Shown piece after piece: positions 1 to 10,295 of a DNA stretch of 64,000 bases. The notes beneath the pieces are model-generated. The model was given only the letters and a program-made list of their open reading frames with translations. It was not told the DNA's origin and searched no databases. Both the position numbers and the translations under genes were made by a program. Origin of the DNA: Colwellia sp. Arc7-635 (GTDB lineage Bacteria > Pseudomonadota > Gammaproteobacteria > Enterobacterales > Alteromonadaceae); assembly GCF_003971255.1 (NCBI RefSeq), contig NZ_CP034660.1:4526001-4590000 (forward strand). Reading direction: 5' to 3'. Position 1 is the stretch's first letter. Each line of letters starts with the position of its first letter.

Positions 1-1242
1 GATATGGTACCGCAGAAAAATGCTGATACTGCCCATGATTTTCTTAACGATCCTATCAAGCCTTATATTATTACTGAAGCAGATGGCGACTGGGTAACAG
101 CTGAAGGTACAACATTAGGTGCCGATAACGGCATCGGCTTATCATCTGCGCTAGCCGTATTAGCCAGTAATGATATTGTCCATGGCCCATTAGAAGTTTT
201 AGTCACTATTGACGAAGAAGCTGGCATGACCGGTGCTTTTGGTCTTGAAGCCGGCTGGTTGGAAGGTGATTTGCTGATCAACACCGATTCAGAGCAAGAA
301 GGTGAAGTATACATGGGTTGCGCTGGTGGCATCGATGGTGAAGCCACTTTCGCGATTAAAAACGAAGACGTTGCTGATGATGTTGAGTCATTTAACCTTT
401 CTATCTCTGGTCTTAAAGGCGGTCATTCAGGTGTTGATATTCACACTGGTCGCGCTAATGCCAATAAATTGCTTGTACGTTTTTTACTAGAAGCTAGCAA
501 CGAATTAGACTTACGTTTAACAGAGTTAAATGGCGGTAGTTTACGTAATGCCATTCCACGAGAAGCTGATGCAAGCTTTGTAATCAGCAGTTCAAAAGTT
601 CCAGCATTAAAAGCCAAACTCGCCGAATATCTCAGCACGATTCGCCAATCATTGAGTGTAATTGAAACAGATATCGAGATGCTGTTGATTTCTCCTGAAA
701 CCTTTGAAGAATGTTGGACAAAGAGCACCCAAAGCACGATTTTACGTGCACTTAGTGCTTGCCCTAACGGCGTTTTACGCATGAGTGATGACATTGAAGG
801 CATTGTTGAAACTTCATTAAACTTAGGCGTTATACGCAGTAAAGGAAATAAGTTTGTCGCTATGACGTTAATTCGTAGCTTGCATGACGATGGTCGCTCA
901 GATGCGCAAACGATGGTGCAATCAGTATTTGACTTAGCTGGTGCAGACGTTAAGTTTTCAGGTGCTTATCCTGGTTGGAAACCTGATACCAGTTCAGCAT
1001 TAATGCAAACAGTGCGTGATACCTATCAAGAGCTATTTGGTAAAGTGCCTGAGATTATGGTTATTCATGCAGGTCTTGAATGTGGTTTATTTAAAACCGC
1101 TTATCCTCATTGGGATATGGTGTCATTTGGCCCTACCATCAAGTTTCCACATTCTCCTGATGAAAAAGTTCAAATAGCGACCGTTGAGCAATATTGGCAA
1201 CTATTGTTAGCCGTATTAGCTAACATTCCAGAGCAGTCATAA
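1..1242 (+). CDS. pepD: Aminoacyl-histidine dipeptidase PepD (5' end outside window)
   Basis: Cytosolic M20-family zinc dipeptidase that cleaves Xaa-His dipeptides such as carnosine. The frame is open from base 1, whose codon is Asp, followed by MVPQK; this fits the family GHxDMV site, so about 70 N-terminal residues are missing (family length about 485, here 413 residues). Visible metal and catalytic motifs include GADNGIG, DEEAGMTG, NTDSE, the late HAGLECG, and FPHSPDE with the C-terminal metal His. A strong hairpin directly after the stop closes the transcript. The M20 assignment is secure, and the PepD subfamily rests on the HAGLECG and FPHSPDE motifs. Confidence 0.93.
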   Translation, partial: DMVPQKNADTAHDFLNDPIKPYIITEADGDWVTAEGTTLGADNGIGLSSALAVLASNDIVHGPLEVLVTIDEEAGMTGAFGLEAGWLEGDLLINTDSEQEGEVYMGCAGGIDGEATFAIKNEDVADDVESFNLSISGLKGGHSGVDIHTGRANANKLLVRFLLEASNELDLRLTELNGGSLRNAIPREADASFVISSSKVPALKAKLAEYLSTIRQSLSVIETDIEMLLISPETFEECWTKSTQSTILRALSACPNGVLRMSDDIEGIVETSLNLGVIRSKGNKFVAMTLIRSLHDDGRSDAQTMVQSVFDLAGADVKFSGAYPGWKPDTSSALMQTVRDTYQELFGKVPEIMVIHAGLECGLFKTAYPHWDMVSFGPTIKFPHSPDEKVQIATVEQYWQLLLAVLANIPEQS

Positions 1243-1247
1243 ATTGC

Positions 1248-1281
1248 CTTGTCGCGTGATATTTTCATATCGCGCGACAAG
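1248..1281 (+). terminator. Hairpin after pepD
   Basis: CTTGTCGCG pairs with CGCGACAAG, continues through a T.G pair and GATAT/ATATC, and closes on a TTTC loop, giving a 15-bp stem. It starts 5 bases after the pepD stop. The downstream tract is T-rich but interrupted, so this is a probable rather than certain intrinsic terminator. Confidence 0.7.
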
Positions 1282-1400
1282 TCACTTGTTCTTTCAGTTG
1301 CAATAAACTACTTTTAGATCAACCTTAGCCTAAAGTCTAATAAACAATTAACCTTAATGCTCCTAAACTATCATTGGGGTTTTATATAGGAAACAATGAC

Positions 1401-2060
1401 ATGATTCAGCCAGAAAAAATTATAATAGCTGACGATCACCCACTATTCAGACAAGCACTATTGGGCACTTTAAGGTTAAAACTAACGCAAACACAATGGT
1501 TAGAAGCACAAACCATTGCAGAATTAGAACAGCAACTTCGCGACAATAACGACAGCGATTTACTCTTACTTGATTTACATATTCCTGGCGCACATGGTTT
1601 TAACACCTTAATTCATGTTCGTAATCACTTTCCACAAATACCTGTTGTAGTGGTATCAGCTCATGAAGATCATGAAACCATACATAAATCTATGGGTTAC
1701 GGCGCTTCAGGTTTTATTCCAAAATCAACGCCAGTCGAAGATATTTACAATGCGATTCAACAGGTACTATTAGGTAATATTTGGACACCGGAAGCGTACA
1801 GTGAGTCTGCACCTATGCAAGACAATAACGATATAGCAGAACGTGTGGCTAGCTTGACCCAGCAACAGTATCGAATTTTGATGATGTTTGCTCAAGGTAT
1901 GCTAAACAAACAAATTGCTTATGATTTAAATGTGTCAGAGGCGACTATTAAGGCGCATGCTACAGCCATCTTTCGTAAACTTGATGTGCGCAACCGTACA
2001 CAAGCCGTTATTGTTATTTCTCAACTCGATATTGCTGAAGTACAACTACAAGGCAGTTAA
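1401..2060 (+). CDS. crbR: LuxR/NarL-family response regulator, CrbR-like
   Basis: Two-component response regulator of 219 residues. The receiver domain (about 5-125) has the acidic pair in ADDHPLF, the phospho-acceptor Asp58 in LLLLDLHIPG and the Lys of IPKSTP. The LuxR-type helix-turn-helix (about 150-215) shows QQYRILMMFAQGMLNKQIA and the recognition helix VSEATIKAH. I start at ATG 1401 behind AGGAAA rather than at the upstream TTG at 1374. It converges on a symporter-fused hybrid kinase. In Vibrio and Shewanella the equivalent pair CrbS/CrbR activates acetyl-CoA synthetase; that role here is inferred from architecture and the nearby symporter. Confidence 0.85.
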   Translation: MIQPEKIIIADDHPLFRQALLGTLRLKLTQTQWLEAQTIAELEQQLRDNNDSDLLLLDLHIPGAHGFNTLIHVRNHFPQIPVVVVSAHEDHETIHKSMGYGASGFIPKSTPVEDIYNAIQQVLLGNIWTPEAYSESAPMQDNNDIAERVASLTQQQYRILMMFAQGMLNKQIAYDLNVSEATIKAHATAIFRKLDVRNRTQAVIVISQLDIAEVQLQGS

Positions 2061-2079
2061 CACCGACTAAATAACTTAA

Positions 2080-2120
2080 CTCTACTTAGCTCACATTTAC
2101 TTAAGCTAAGTGAGTTTTTT
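2080..2120 (+). terminator. Intrinsic terminator of the crbR-like gene
   Basis: ACTTAGC pairs with GCTAAGT and the stem extends by CTC/GAG around a bulged T; six T follow immediately. It lies 19 bases after the crbR stop and just before the 3' end of the convergent kinase gene. Confidence 0.75.
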
Positions 2121-2128
2121 ACTCGTTG

Positions 2129-5100
2129 TTATTGTAAATATTTGGCTTGTAATTTTTTCGTTAACATCGCGCTCATCATGGCTCTAAGCGCTGCGGGCTT
2201 AACCAGTTTACGCATAAAGTTAATATCCGCCGCCAAAGTCTTTTCTTCTAGATCACTATCTGTTGTTGCGGTAATTAAAATCGCAGGTACGTAATGACGA
2301 CTTAACTCTCTTAATTCTGCAATTAACGCAATACCATTAAAATCAGCATCTAACTGATAATCAACCAATAGTATTTCGATCTCGTCTTTATGATCGCTAT
2401 AAATTGACAATGCCTGATGATACGAGCCTGCGGCTAATACATTACAGTCCCAAGCTGATAACAGCTCGACCATACCACTGAGCACGGCAGGATCATTATC
2501 AATACACATAACGGTAACATCACTTAAACCCAACTTAATGACAGGTTTTTTCTGTGTAATTTCTACTTGTGCCTCTGCTCTTTCTACCCCAACAACAAAC
2601 TTACAACCTTTACCCACTTCTGAATACAAGGATAAGCTGTGATCCAGTAATTGCGCTAAGCTTTGCGTTATATTTAAGCCTAAACCCAAACCACCTGCTG
2701 ACGCGCTTTGCTGGTTGTCTAATTGAGTGAATTGCTCAAACACCATTTCTTGTTTCTCTGCTGGAATACCTGGGCCATTATCTAGTACTTGGATATCGAC
2801 CGTAGAGTCTTTCATACGAGCACCTAGCACAACCTTGCCTGGACTGGCATAGCGAAAGGCGTTACCGATTAAATTTTGTAATATTCGACGTAATAAATTG
2901 CGATCAGAGCGCAACCATAATGAATTTCGCTGTACATGAAACTCAACATTAAGTTCAGCAGCGCTGGCTGAAAACTCTTTGGCAAGGTCGTTAAATAACG
3001 ATTTAACAGAGAAATTACTGATATTAGGCTTGATATTGCCACTTTCGATACGAGCAATTTCCGCTAAATCAGCAACAAGATCATTCGCCACTTTTAGTGA
3101 GTGATCAATATTGTCGACCTGACGTTGTTGAGTTGCGGTCAAATTTCCTTGACTAGCTAAGGCTGAAGTAAACAACCGTGCTGCTTCTAATGGTTGCATC
3201 AAGTCATGGCTACAGGCTTTTAAATACAAGCTTTTCTTTACATGTGCTTGCTCTGCTTTTTCACGCGCTAATGCTAAGGCATCGTTGGTTTGTTCTAATT
3301 TTTGTGTTCGTTCAAGTACCCGAGTTTCCAAATCAACGTTTGCTTCTATTAGCCCTCTCTCCGCTTGACGATAAGCCGTGATATCTGAAAAAAGCATGAC
3401 GAAGCCGCCACCCGGTAAAGGATTACCTTCAATGCGTATCACGCGGCCATCACTGTGCTCGCGTTCTGAGCTATGCGGACTACCATTGCGTAAATGCGCT
3501 AAGCGTTTGTTCACTTGTTGGTTAACTTTGCCAATACCACATAAGCCGCGTAATACGTTATAACGAATCAAATCACTGATCGGACTACCTTGATAGATAA
3601 GCTCACTAGGATAGTCAAATAAATCGACGTATTTTTTATTCCAGGCGACAAGATTCAACTCACTATCCACAATCGAAATTCCTTCACCGGCATTTTCTAT
3701 TGCGCTTTGCAGTAAGTCTTGGCTGTATTGCTGGCGTTGGCTTGACGCCTCTTCAACCAGTACAGCAATTTCATCAAGCGCAATATCTCGGCCTTCTAAC
3801 GCTGAAGATAACACTAACCGAGCAGACGACGCCCCCATCACACTGGCCAAAGTATTTTCTGTTTGCTGTAATAGTTTCTGGTTATAGGCGACATTGCTCA
3901 TTTGCGATTTAATCGTTGAACGCTGAAATTGCGCAAAACTAACGCTCGCTTTTTGCTCTCCAACAAAGCGTGACACTAGTAACTCTAGCTCTTGATAGTT
4001 TATTTGCTTATTACGCTGCTGTTGTAATGCTTTAGGCGCTTGATATTCCATAAACAAAGAAGCCTGCATACGCTCTTGCACACTTTGACGACTAACATGA
4101 GAAAGCAACCACATAGCGACAATATTGGCCGACAACGACACTAAACTTGCCATCGAATTCGCTGGTAAAAAACTGCCTTCAAAAGGATTCGGGTACAGAC
4201 CAAACTGTGGAATAAAGTTAAGTAGTAGCCAAGTACCAAAGCCGATGACAATACCACCATAAACGGCAGTTAAAGTGGCTCGTCGCCAATAAAAGGCAGC
4301 AACCAATGCCGGTGTTAATTGCGCAAAGGCACCAAAGGCAATTTCACCGAGTGAACTTAACGCGTCAGGTGAGGCCAGGAGAAATACGCCATAACCCAAT
4401 AAAATAACAAATAAGACTAATATTTTTCGAATGGTCAGCAGTCGTAAGCGAAAGTTATCGTAATCGGTGTGATGGTGCTTGTTGGCTTTATATAGCCAAG
4501 GAAAAACAATCTCATTACTGAGCATGGTACTTAAAGCAATAGAAGAGATAATCACCATTGAACTGGCAGCTGATATCGCCCCTAAAAAGGTTAATAATGT
4601 TAACCAAGGCTGCTGTTGATACCAAGGAAGAAAGAGTACATAAGCATCAGACGGAACATTTTCACCAAGCAATAAATGCCCAGCTAAACCTAAAGGCACG
4701 GCGAAAATAGCGAAAATCAGCAAGTAAATAGGAAAGATTCGACGACTAAGCCAAGTGTCTTTCTCATCTTTAAGCTCAACCACCATAACCTGAAATTGCC
4801 TTGGCAGTGACAAAAAAGCCGCCATGGTGATAATCAACATAGCGAACATTGACATCACATTAGGAAAATTAAGTTGTTGCTCAAGATGCAAAGTCGTAGA
4901 CGAGCGTTGCCAAATATCCATTGGCGAATCAAAAAGTACGTAAGTAACAAAAATACCGACAGCCAAAAAGGCAAATAACTTCACTAATGATTCAAAGGCT
5001 ATGGCGAGCATAACACCGGGGTGACGTTCGGTAACATCAATATTACGAACACCAAAAATAATGGTAAAGCCAGCGAGCACTAAACTAACAATTAAGCCAA

Positions 5101-5566
5101 AGTGCCAATTCGACAAACTTTGCTCAGCCTGTAACTGTTGAAAAGTATAAACAATGGCTTTCAGCTGCAAAGCGATATAAGGCATAGTGCCAATCAGTGC
5201 GACGATAGTGACTAAAATTGCAAGGCTATGCGACTTACCAAAACGAGCCGCCAATAAGTCTGCAATCGAGGTCAAATTTAGCTTTAAACTGACCCGAATA
5301 ATACGTTGAATAAAAGGCCAAGCGAAGGTGAACAGTAGTATGGGCCCGAGGTATATAGGCAAGTGAGAAATAAAATTATTTGATGCTTGTCCTGTCGTAC
5401 CTAAAAAACTCCACGACGTACAATAAACCCCTAGCGTTAACGCATAAATTATCGCTTGGCTTTTACGCAATAATTTATGGCGATATTTATCTCCAATATA
5501 GGCAATAACAAACAGCAAACCTATATAAGCAAAACTTAAGCCTGCTAACTGCCAATTTGGAAACAT
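2129..5566 (-). CDS. crbS: Hybrid histidine kinase with N-terminal sodium:solute symporter domain, CrbS-like
   Basis: Inner-membrane sensor of 1145 residues. Residues 1 to about 490 form a PutP-like sodium/solute symporter domain with about 13 hydrophobic segments. A linker and a PAS domain (about 620-730, NAGEGISIVDSELNLVAWN) follow. The kinase core has the phospho-acceptor His787 in ACSHDLMQP, an N box (LIGNAFRYA) and G boxes (DNGPGIP, GGLGLGLNI). A C-terminal receiver carries Asp1069 in LLVDYQLD. Family relatives are CrbS and CbrA. The symporter part may sense or carry a small carboxylate; this is inferred. The convergent crbR-like gene is the likely partner. The kinase core, PAS and receiver are intact by motif. 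Confidence 0.88.
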   Translation of the reverse strand: MFPNWQLAGLSFAYIGLLFVIAYIGDKYRHKLLRKSQAIIYALTLGVYCTSWSFLGTTGQASNNFISHLPIYLGPILLFTFAWPFIQRIIRVSLKLNLTSIADLLAARFGKSHSLAILVTIVALIGTMPYIALQLKAIVYTFQQLQAEQSLSNWHFGLIVSLVLAGFTIIFGVRNIDVTERHPGVMLAIAFESLVKLFAFLAVGIFVTYVLFDSPMDIWQRSSTTLHLEQQLNFPNVMSMFAMLIITMAAFLSLPRQFQVMVVELKDEKDTWLSRRIFPIYLLIFAIFAVPLGLAGHLLLGENVPSDAYVLFLPWYQQQPWLTLLTFLGAISAASSMVIISSIALSTMLSNEIVFPWLYKANKHHHTDYDNFRLRLLTIRKILVLFVILLGYGVFLLASPDALSSLGEIAFGAFAQLTPALVAAFYWRRATLTAVYGGIVIGFGTWLLLNFIPQFGLYPNPFEGSFLPANSMASLVSLSANIVAMWLLSHVSRQSVQERMQASLFMEYQAPKALQQQRNKQINYQELELLVSRFVGEQKASVSFAQFQRSTIKSQMSNVAYNQKLLQQTENTLASVMGASSARLVLSSALEGRDIALDEIAVLVEEASSQRQQYSQDLLQSAIENAGEGISIVDSELNLVAWNKKYVDLFDYPSELIYQGSPISDLIRYNVLRGLCGIGKVNQQVNKRLAHLRNGSPHSSEREHSDGRVIRIEGNPLPGGGFVMLFSDITAYRQAERGLIEANVDLETRVLERTQKLEQTNDALALAREKAEQAHVKKSLYLKACSHDLMQPLEAARLFTSALASQGNLTATQQRQVDNIDHSLKVANDLVADLAEIARIESGNIKPNISNFSVKSLFNDLAKEFSASAAELNVEFHVQRNSLWLRSDRNLLRRILQNLIGNAFRYASPGKVVLGARMKDSTVDIQVLDNGPGIPAEKQEMVFEQFTQLDNQQSASAGGLGLGLNITQSLAQLLDHSLSLYSEVGKGCKFVVGVERAEAQVEITQKKPVIKLGLSDVTVMCIDNDPAVLSGMVELLSAWDCNVLAAGSYHQALSIYSDHKDEIEILLVDYQLDADFNGIALIAELRELSRHYVPAILITATTDSDLEEKTLAADINFMRKLVKPAALRAMMSAMLTKKLQAKYLQ

Positions 5567-5714
5567 ACAATTTCTCTATTTTTATTCTTATTGATCGGTA
5601 AGGGTGATTTCATCCCTAAGATAGCAAGCTAGCCAGATGAATGAAAATTTCCAAGCCTATACTTTAGTCGCAATACGTCAAATTCAAATGATAGCGGTAC
5701 TACTCATCGCCTAT

Positions 5715-5740
5715 TCATTGCCTAGTCATTGCCTAGTCAT
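5715..5740. repeat. Short tandem repeat in the kinase upstream region
   Basis: TCATTGCCTAG occurs twice in tandem and is followed by a third partial TCAT. It lies about 150 bases upstream of the crbS-like start, in the 252-base gap between that gene and the chemoreceptor gene. A regulator site is possible, but the repeat may have no function. Confidence 0.5.
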
Positions 5741-5818
5741 AGACAATACGCTCAATAGTGTGGCTTCATCAATATTGAACGTAAAGTCATTAACATCTCA
5801 GTTCTTACCGGTAAGTGT

Positions 5819-7741
5819 TTAGCTTTTTTCAGCTTTAAATTGGACAATGAGATTATCTAAATTTTCAGCTAATTGATTAAGAACATTAGCATTATCGACT
5901 ATTTCCTGCACATTATTCATATTAATTTTAGCAACATCAGTGATATTACTCATATTATTATTAATGTCAGTAATGGTAAATGCTTGTTCTTCAGTTGCAG
6001 TGGCAACCAAATGATTTGAATCAAGTATTTGCTCAGTCAAAGTAAGACTAACTTGCAAAATATCTTCTGCTTTGGCAATTGACTGAGTGGTACTCGCAGA
6101 TTGCTCAATAATTTGTGTGATCTCTTTTGAGGCCGTCGAAGAAGTTTCTTTCAATATCTTCATTATCGCTTGAATTTCAGCCGTAGATTCGACCGTTTTA
6201 CTCGCTAATGTTCTAACTTCATCCGCAACAACTGAGAATCCTCGGCCATGTTCGCCAGCACGCGCCGCTTCGATAGCTGCGTTTAAAGCCAACAAATTAG
6301 TTTGATCCGAAATCGTTTGAATAACCGCTAACGCTCCCGCAATTGTTTCGCTGTTAGTTGCCAAGGTATTAATAACATCAGAAACATCATGTATTTTCTC
6401 ACCTAACTCTTCAACTTCCAACTTAGCGCTATGAATAACCTGATTTATCGAATCATTATTTTCTTTAATATTACTTGCGATATCAGAGGCTTGAATAGCA
6501 TTCTGTGCTACATCAGATACTGTTTCACTGATTTGACTTAACGCGGTAGAAATATGATGAGAGTTTTCATCATTACTGACTGAGCTAGCAATAGTTTCGT
6601 TGGCTTTGTTCTGCAATGTTTCAGCCGTTTGCTTGAGGGTTAAAGTCTCATGTGAAACCTGTAAAAATACGTCTTCAAGCTTAGTAATAAATTGATTATA
6701 GCCATGCGCAACATTGACTAATTCTTGTTGACCGCTTTCCGGTATCCGATAAGAAATATCAGCTTTACCTTGACCAAGTTTAAGGAATAATTCAGCCAAT
6801 AAATCAATGGGACGAGTGATAGACTTGGCAATTAACAATGCAACAAAAATAGCGATAATGATGACTAGCAAAGACCATGTGATCATCTGTACATTAGTAT
6901 CATTTAATGATGCAAAAACCTCAGCTTGTGGCACTTGCACCACCACATACCATTGTGCGCTAGGAATAAAGCTTGCAGCAACAAAAACATCAGCTTTGTC
7001 GTCTTGTGCTTCTTCAAGACTAAATGCCGATTTATTCAGCATAGTATTGGTAATGTTTTTTGAATAAATACTATCAATTGACTTGCCAACCAATGATTTA
7101 TCTTTATGGAGTTGAATAATACCTTCATCATTAACTAAATAAACAAAGCCGGTCTTTTCAAGTGTAAAGCGATTTAATAAATTGACGATATCTTCAAAAG
7201 ATTTTGCGATCCCGGCTAATCCTTTACCGTTTACCTCCTGATAATTCACAAACAAATCAATTTTATCTGAATCTGGATAAGCATAAATACTGACGGAGCT
7301 CGCTTTGCCGCTTTCACGATAAGCGAAAAACCAGCCATCAACATTATCGTTATTTAGTTGTCGAAGATAGCCTTCTTGATTCCAATAATGACCTGACTGG
7401 CGATCGGCAAAAGAAGTTTTACTTAAATTATGACTTGCTGAAATAGCCCTTAGTTTCGCCAACAAATGCGCTTCGCCCTCAGCTGAACGCCCTTGAGCAA
7501 ACCAGTCCTGTATAAACGGGTCAGTGGCAATTTGTTGAGCAATAATGCGCATGGTTGAAATTTCTTTATCTATTTCACCATTAATTTGTTTAATCGTATT
7601 TGGCAGTTCTTTATTGAGCATTCTGTCTTCAATAATACTACGAGCACTCCACTGACTTAGCGCCCCCACTAAACTAGCGGTTAACAATACAAAGAGAATA
7701 AGTGCGAGTGTTACTTTTTGCTTAATAGAAATGTTGGTCAT
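5819..7741 (-). CDS. Methyl-accepting chemotaxis protein with periplasmic double-Cache domain
   Basis: Transmembrane chemoreceptor of 640 residues. TM1 lies at about 10-30, then a double-Cache-like ligand-binding region (about 35-280, with WFFAYRESG and [11 protein letters not shown]), TM2 at about 283-303, a HAMP segment, and a cytoplasmic signalling rod. The hairpin tip is the highly conserved [20 protein letters not shown], which contacts CheA/CheW. There is no C-terminal CheR-docking pentapeptide. The ligand is unknown; double-Cache receptors commonly bind amino acids or organic acids, and the carbon-sensing neighbourhood would fit an organic acid, but that is speculation. It is a single-gene unit. 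Confidence 0.92.
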   Translation of the reverse strand: MTNISIKQKVTLALILFVLLTASLVGALSQWSARSIIEDRMLNKELPNTIKQINGEIDKEISTMRIIAQQIATDPFIQDWFAQGRSAEGEAHLLAKLRAISASHNLSKTSFADRQSGHYWNQEGYLRQLNNDNVDGWFFAYRESGKASSVSIYAYPDSDKIDLFVNYQEVNGKGLAGIAKSFEDIVNLLNRFTLEKTGFVYLVNDEGIIQLHKDKSLVGKSIDSIYSKNITNTMLNKSAFSLEEAQDDKADVFVAASFIPSAQWYVVVQVPQAEVFASLNDTNVQMITWSLLVIIIAIFVALLIAKSITRPIDLLAELFLKLGQGKADISYRIPESGQQELVNVAHGYNQFITKLEDVFLQVSHETLTLKQTAETLQNKANETIASSVSNDENSHHISTALSQISETVSDVAQNAIQASDIASNIKENNDSINQVIHSAKLEVEELGEKIHDVSDVINTLATNSETIAGALAVIQTISDQTNLLALNAAIEAARAGEHGRGFSVVADEVRTLASKTVESTAEIQAIMKILKETSSTASKEITQIIEQSASTTQSIAKAEDILQVSLTLTEQILDSNHLVATATEEQAFTITDINNNMSNITDVAKINMNNVQEIVDNANVLNQLAENLDNLIVQFKAEKS

Positions 7742-7849
7742 TAATATTGGTCACGTTAAACATTTGATATAGATGTTGTTATTCTAAATAAAATGTTCCG
7801 CGATAGGAAGATAATGTACATAACATGATAAATGAAGGGCCATGATATC

Positions 7850-7892
7850 GTATACGTCGCTTAAAAAAGCTTGATTATAAGCGAGCGTATAC
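7850..7892. other. Interrupted hairpin between chemoreceptor and unknown gene
   Basis: GTATACG pairs with CGTATAC and CGCTTA with TAAGCG, with small internal mismatches and a 14-nt loop. No T tract follows on either strand, so it is not a standard terminator. It lies about 110 bases upstream of the chemoreceptor start. Confidence 0.5.
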
Positions 7893-7955
7893 AAAATCAA
7901 AAAATAATGTGGTTATAAAATGGTCGGTTAACGTTTGCTAGCCTGAAGCCCCAAA

Positions 7956-8396
7956 CTACTTAAGGGTTTCACTATAAAATTCCGCAATATATTGGCCGCC
8001 TTTGATGTTAGCAATAATACGTAACTTTTGTTTATCACCTTGACCTTCAATATTTTTGCGCAATGGCGTTGAACTTTGCCAATAGTATGGACTATCAATC
8101 ATACCTAGGGGATAAGCGCTTGCTTCGTTGTTTTTATCAACTAAAAAAAATGTTGCACTATCGAGCGGAAAAGTAGCATTTAAGGTAGTAGTGCCCGCTT
8201 TGTCGTAAATATTTACTTCAAACTTCCCTGATTTTAAAATACATTTTTCATTGATCACATCACAATGGCCAAAAGGTACCATGTTAAACACTCTTGATTT
8301 ATCTGCTTTGTTTTCAAGATAAAAATCTGATGCTATGTAGCCACCCAAAATAAGAAACGGTGCCACCATTAAAGCTATTTTCGTATGACGGTTCAT
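7956..8396 (-). CDS. Small membrane-anchored protein of unknown function
   Basis: 146-residue protein with an N-terminal signal anchor (about residues 5-25, IALMVAPFLILGGYIASDFY) and a soluble, presumably periplasmic remainder. Two Cys (FGHCDVINEKC) could form a disulphide. The C-terminal part is rich in beta-type sequence (KLRIIANIKGGQYIAEF). I start at ATG 8396 because AGAGG is 6 bases upstream; the ATG at 8402 abuts the same motif. No family was recognised. It lies downstream of the symporter gene on the same strand but is separated from it by a terminator, so it is probably its own unit. Confidence 0.75.
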   Translation of the reverse strand: MNRHTKIALMVAPFLILGGYIASDFYLENKADKSRVFNMVPFGHCDVINEKCILKSGKFEVNIYDKAGTTTLNATFPLDSATFFLVDKNNEASAYPLGMIDSPYYWQSSTPLRKNIEGQGDKQKLRIIANIKGGQYIAEFYSETLK

Positions 8397-8510
8397 GATC
8401 ATCCTCTTTTTCTTTAGTATTCAAATTTAAAGTTCATGCGACAGCGCTGCATCCGGCAACCACTGTTATTACTATTAATTTACTTTTATCTGTCCTCAAT
8501 CATAAAAATT

Positions 8511-8533
8511 AAAGGCTCCACAGTGGAGCCTTT
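8511..8533 (-). terminator. Intrinsic terminator of the symporter genes
   Basis: AAAGGCTCC pairs with GGAGCCTTT around ACAGT, a 9-bp perfect stem. In the minus direction a TTTAATTTTT stretch follows. It sits 22 bases after the symporter stop and could also work on the plus strand. Confidence 0.8.
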
Positions 8534-8555
8534 ATCAAGTTAGTTTCAACACATA

Positions 8556-10295
8556 TTAATGATCATGTGCTGCAGAAACGCCACCATGTGGTGTACGGAA
8601 GTTTTCAACTAACTGTTGGATATGAGCAGGAGCTGGACCAGTAAATCTCAGTACCGTAAATGCTACGGCAAAGTTAACTACTGCGCCTACAGAGCCAAAG
8701 GCATTTGGTGAGATACCAAAGAACCAGTTAGGACCCATATCACCTAAGAATGACGTACCAGGAATGAACATAATACCTTTGTGTTGGAACACATAAAGCA
8801 TAGTAACACCGATACCTGAACACATACCCCATACGGCTGCAGTGCCACTCATTTTCTTAGCGAATATACCCATCATTAATGCAGGGAATATTGACGATGC
8901 TGCTAAACCAAAGGCTAGCGCAACCGTTCCTGCGGCAAAACCAGGCGGATTTAAACCAAGCCAACCTGCCACTAGTACCGATATTGTCATCACAACACGA
9001 CCTGCTAGTAACTCATTTTTCTCAGTTAAATCAGGAGTTAGTATACCTTTCATTAAATCATGAGAAATAGAGGATGAAATTGCTAATAACAAACCGGCTG
9101 CAGTAGACAGTGCGGCAGCTAAGCCACCAGCCGCTACTAGCGCAATAACCCAGTTTGGTAAGTTTGCAATTGCAGGGTTAGCCAATACCATAATGTCACG
9201 GTCAACTTTCACCATTTCATTAGTAGTTTTATCAGCATTATACTGTACTTTACCATCGCCATTTTTGTCTTCAAATTGTAATAAACCTGTTTTCTCCCAA
9301 TCTTTAAACCATTGAGGACGCTCAGCATATTCCATATTTTGGCCTGCTGCAGGTTCAATAGTATTCATTAAGTTCAAACGAGCCATTGCGCCAACTGCTG
9401 GAGCAACTGTGTACAATAATGCGATAAATACTAACGCATAACCTGCTGACTGACGTGCTGCTTTCACTGAAGGAACCGTGAAGAAGCGCATAATAACGTG
9501 AGGTAAACCAGCTGTACCAATCATTAATGACAAGGTATAAGCGAACATATTAACTGTACCGCCCATGTTATCAGTGGTGTACTCTTTAAAACCAAGATCG
9601 GTTACTACCATGTCTAACTTATCAAGTAAGTAAACACCGCTGCCATCCGCTAGAGTAGAACCTAAACCTAATTGTGGAATTGGATTACCCGTTAACTGTA
9701 GTGAAATAAATACTGCTGGAATAGTGTAAGCAAAAATTAGTACACAATACTGAGCGATTTGCGTGTAAGTAATACCTTTCATACCACCAAGTACAGCATA
9801 AACCCAAACAACGAACATACCGATGTAAAGACCTAAATCATAATCAACTTCTAGGAAGCGAGAGAAAGCAACACCCACACCTTTCATTTGACCGATGATA
9901 TACGTTAATGAAGCCATAATTAAACAAACAACAGCAACAACACGTGCAGTTTTTGAATAGTAACGGTCAAAAATAAATTCAGGTACCGTAAACTTACCGT
10001 GCTTACGCATATATGGGGCTAACAGCATGGCTAATAGTACATAGCCACCGGTCCAACCCATTAGGAATACAGAGCCCCCGTATCCTAAAAAGGAAATCAT
10101 ACCGGCCATTGAAATAAATGACGCTGCGCTCATCCAATCGGCACCAATTGCCATACCATTTTGTAGTGGTGTAACACCACCACCAGCAACATAAAATTCA
10201 CTGGTTGAACCTGCACGTGCCCACCAGGCAATACCGAAATAAACGGCGAAAGAACCGAATACAGCAATGTATGTATAGAGTTTTAACTCATCCAT
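8556..10295 (-). CDS. Sodium:solute symporter, VC_2705/ActP-like
   Basis: Inner-membrane transporter of 579 residues with about 13 membrane segments, of the SSS family in the subfamily that pairs with a DUF4212 small subunit. Conserved stretches include GGGVTPLQNGMAIGADWMSAASF in pieces near residues 37-60, the DRYYSK segment after TM3, and the sodium-site helix AAALSTAAGLLLAISSSISHD near 390-410. A hydrophilic Asp/Asn-rich insertion (FEDKNGDGKVQYNADKT) lies between membrane segments near residue 345. The upstream DUF4212 gene abuts it, so the two are translationally linked. Acetate or another short-chain carboxylate is the likely substrate, inferred from ActP relatives and the CrbS/R-like genes nearby. 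Confidence 0.88.
   Translation of the reverse strand: MDELKLYTYIAVFGSFAVYFGIAWWARAGSTSEFYVAGGGVTPLQNGMAIGADWMSAASFISMAGMISFLGYGGSVFLMGWTGGYVLLAMLLAPYMRKHGKFTVPEFIFDRYYSKTARVVAVVCLIMASLTYIIGQMKGVGVAFSRFLEVDYDLGLYIGMFVVWVYAVLGGMKGITYTQIAQYCVLIFAYTIPAVFISLQLTGNPIPQLGLGSTLADGSGVYLLDKLDMVVTDLGFKEYTTDNMGGTVNMFAYTLSLMIGTAGLPHVIMRFFTVPSVKAARQSAGYALVFIALLYTVAPAVGAMARLNLMNTIEPAAGQNMEYAERPQWFKDWEKTGLLQFEDKNGDGKVQYNADKTTNEMVKVDRDIMVLANPAIANLPNWVIALVAAGGLAAALSTAAGLLLAISSSISHDLMKGILTPDLTEKNELLAGRVVMTISVLVAGWLGLNPPGFAAGTVALAFGLAASSIFPALMMGIFAKKMSGTAAVWGMCSGIGVTMLYVFQHKGIMFIPGTSFLGDMGPNWFFGISPNAFGSVGAVVNFAVAFTVLRFTGPAPAHIQQLVENFRTPHGGVSAAHDH

Noticed and set aside
441-803. 120-codon minus-strand frame opposite pepD
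   Set aside because: It is inside pepD, which has clear family motifs; no independent coding support.
5637-5822. 61-codon plus-strand frame in the gap between the kinase and the chemoreceptor
   Set aside because: It includes the tandem TCATTGCCTAG repeat, overlaps the end of the chemoreceptor gene, and has no ribosome site; the region is better explained as upstream DNA of the kinase gene.
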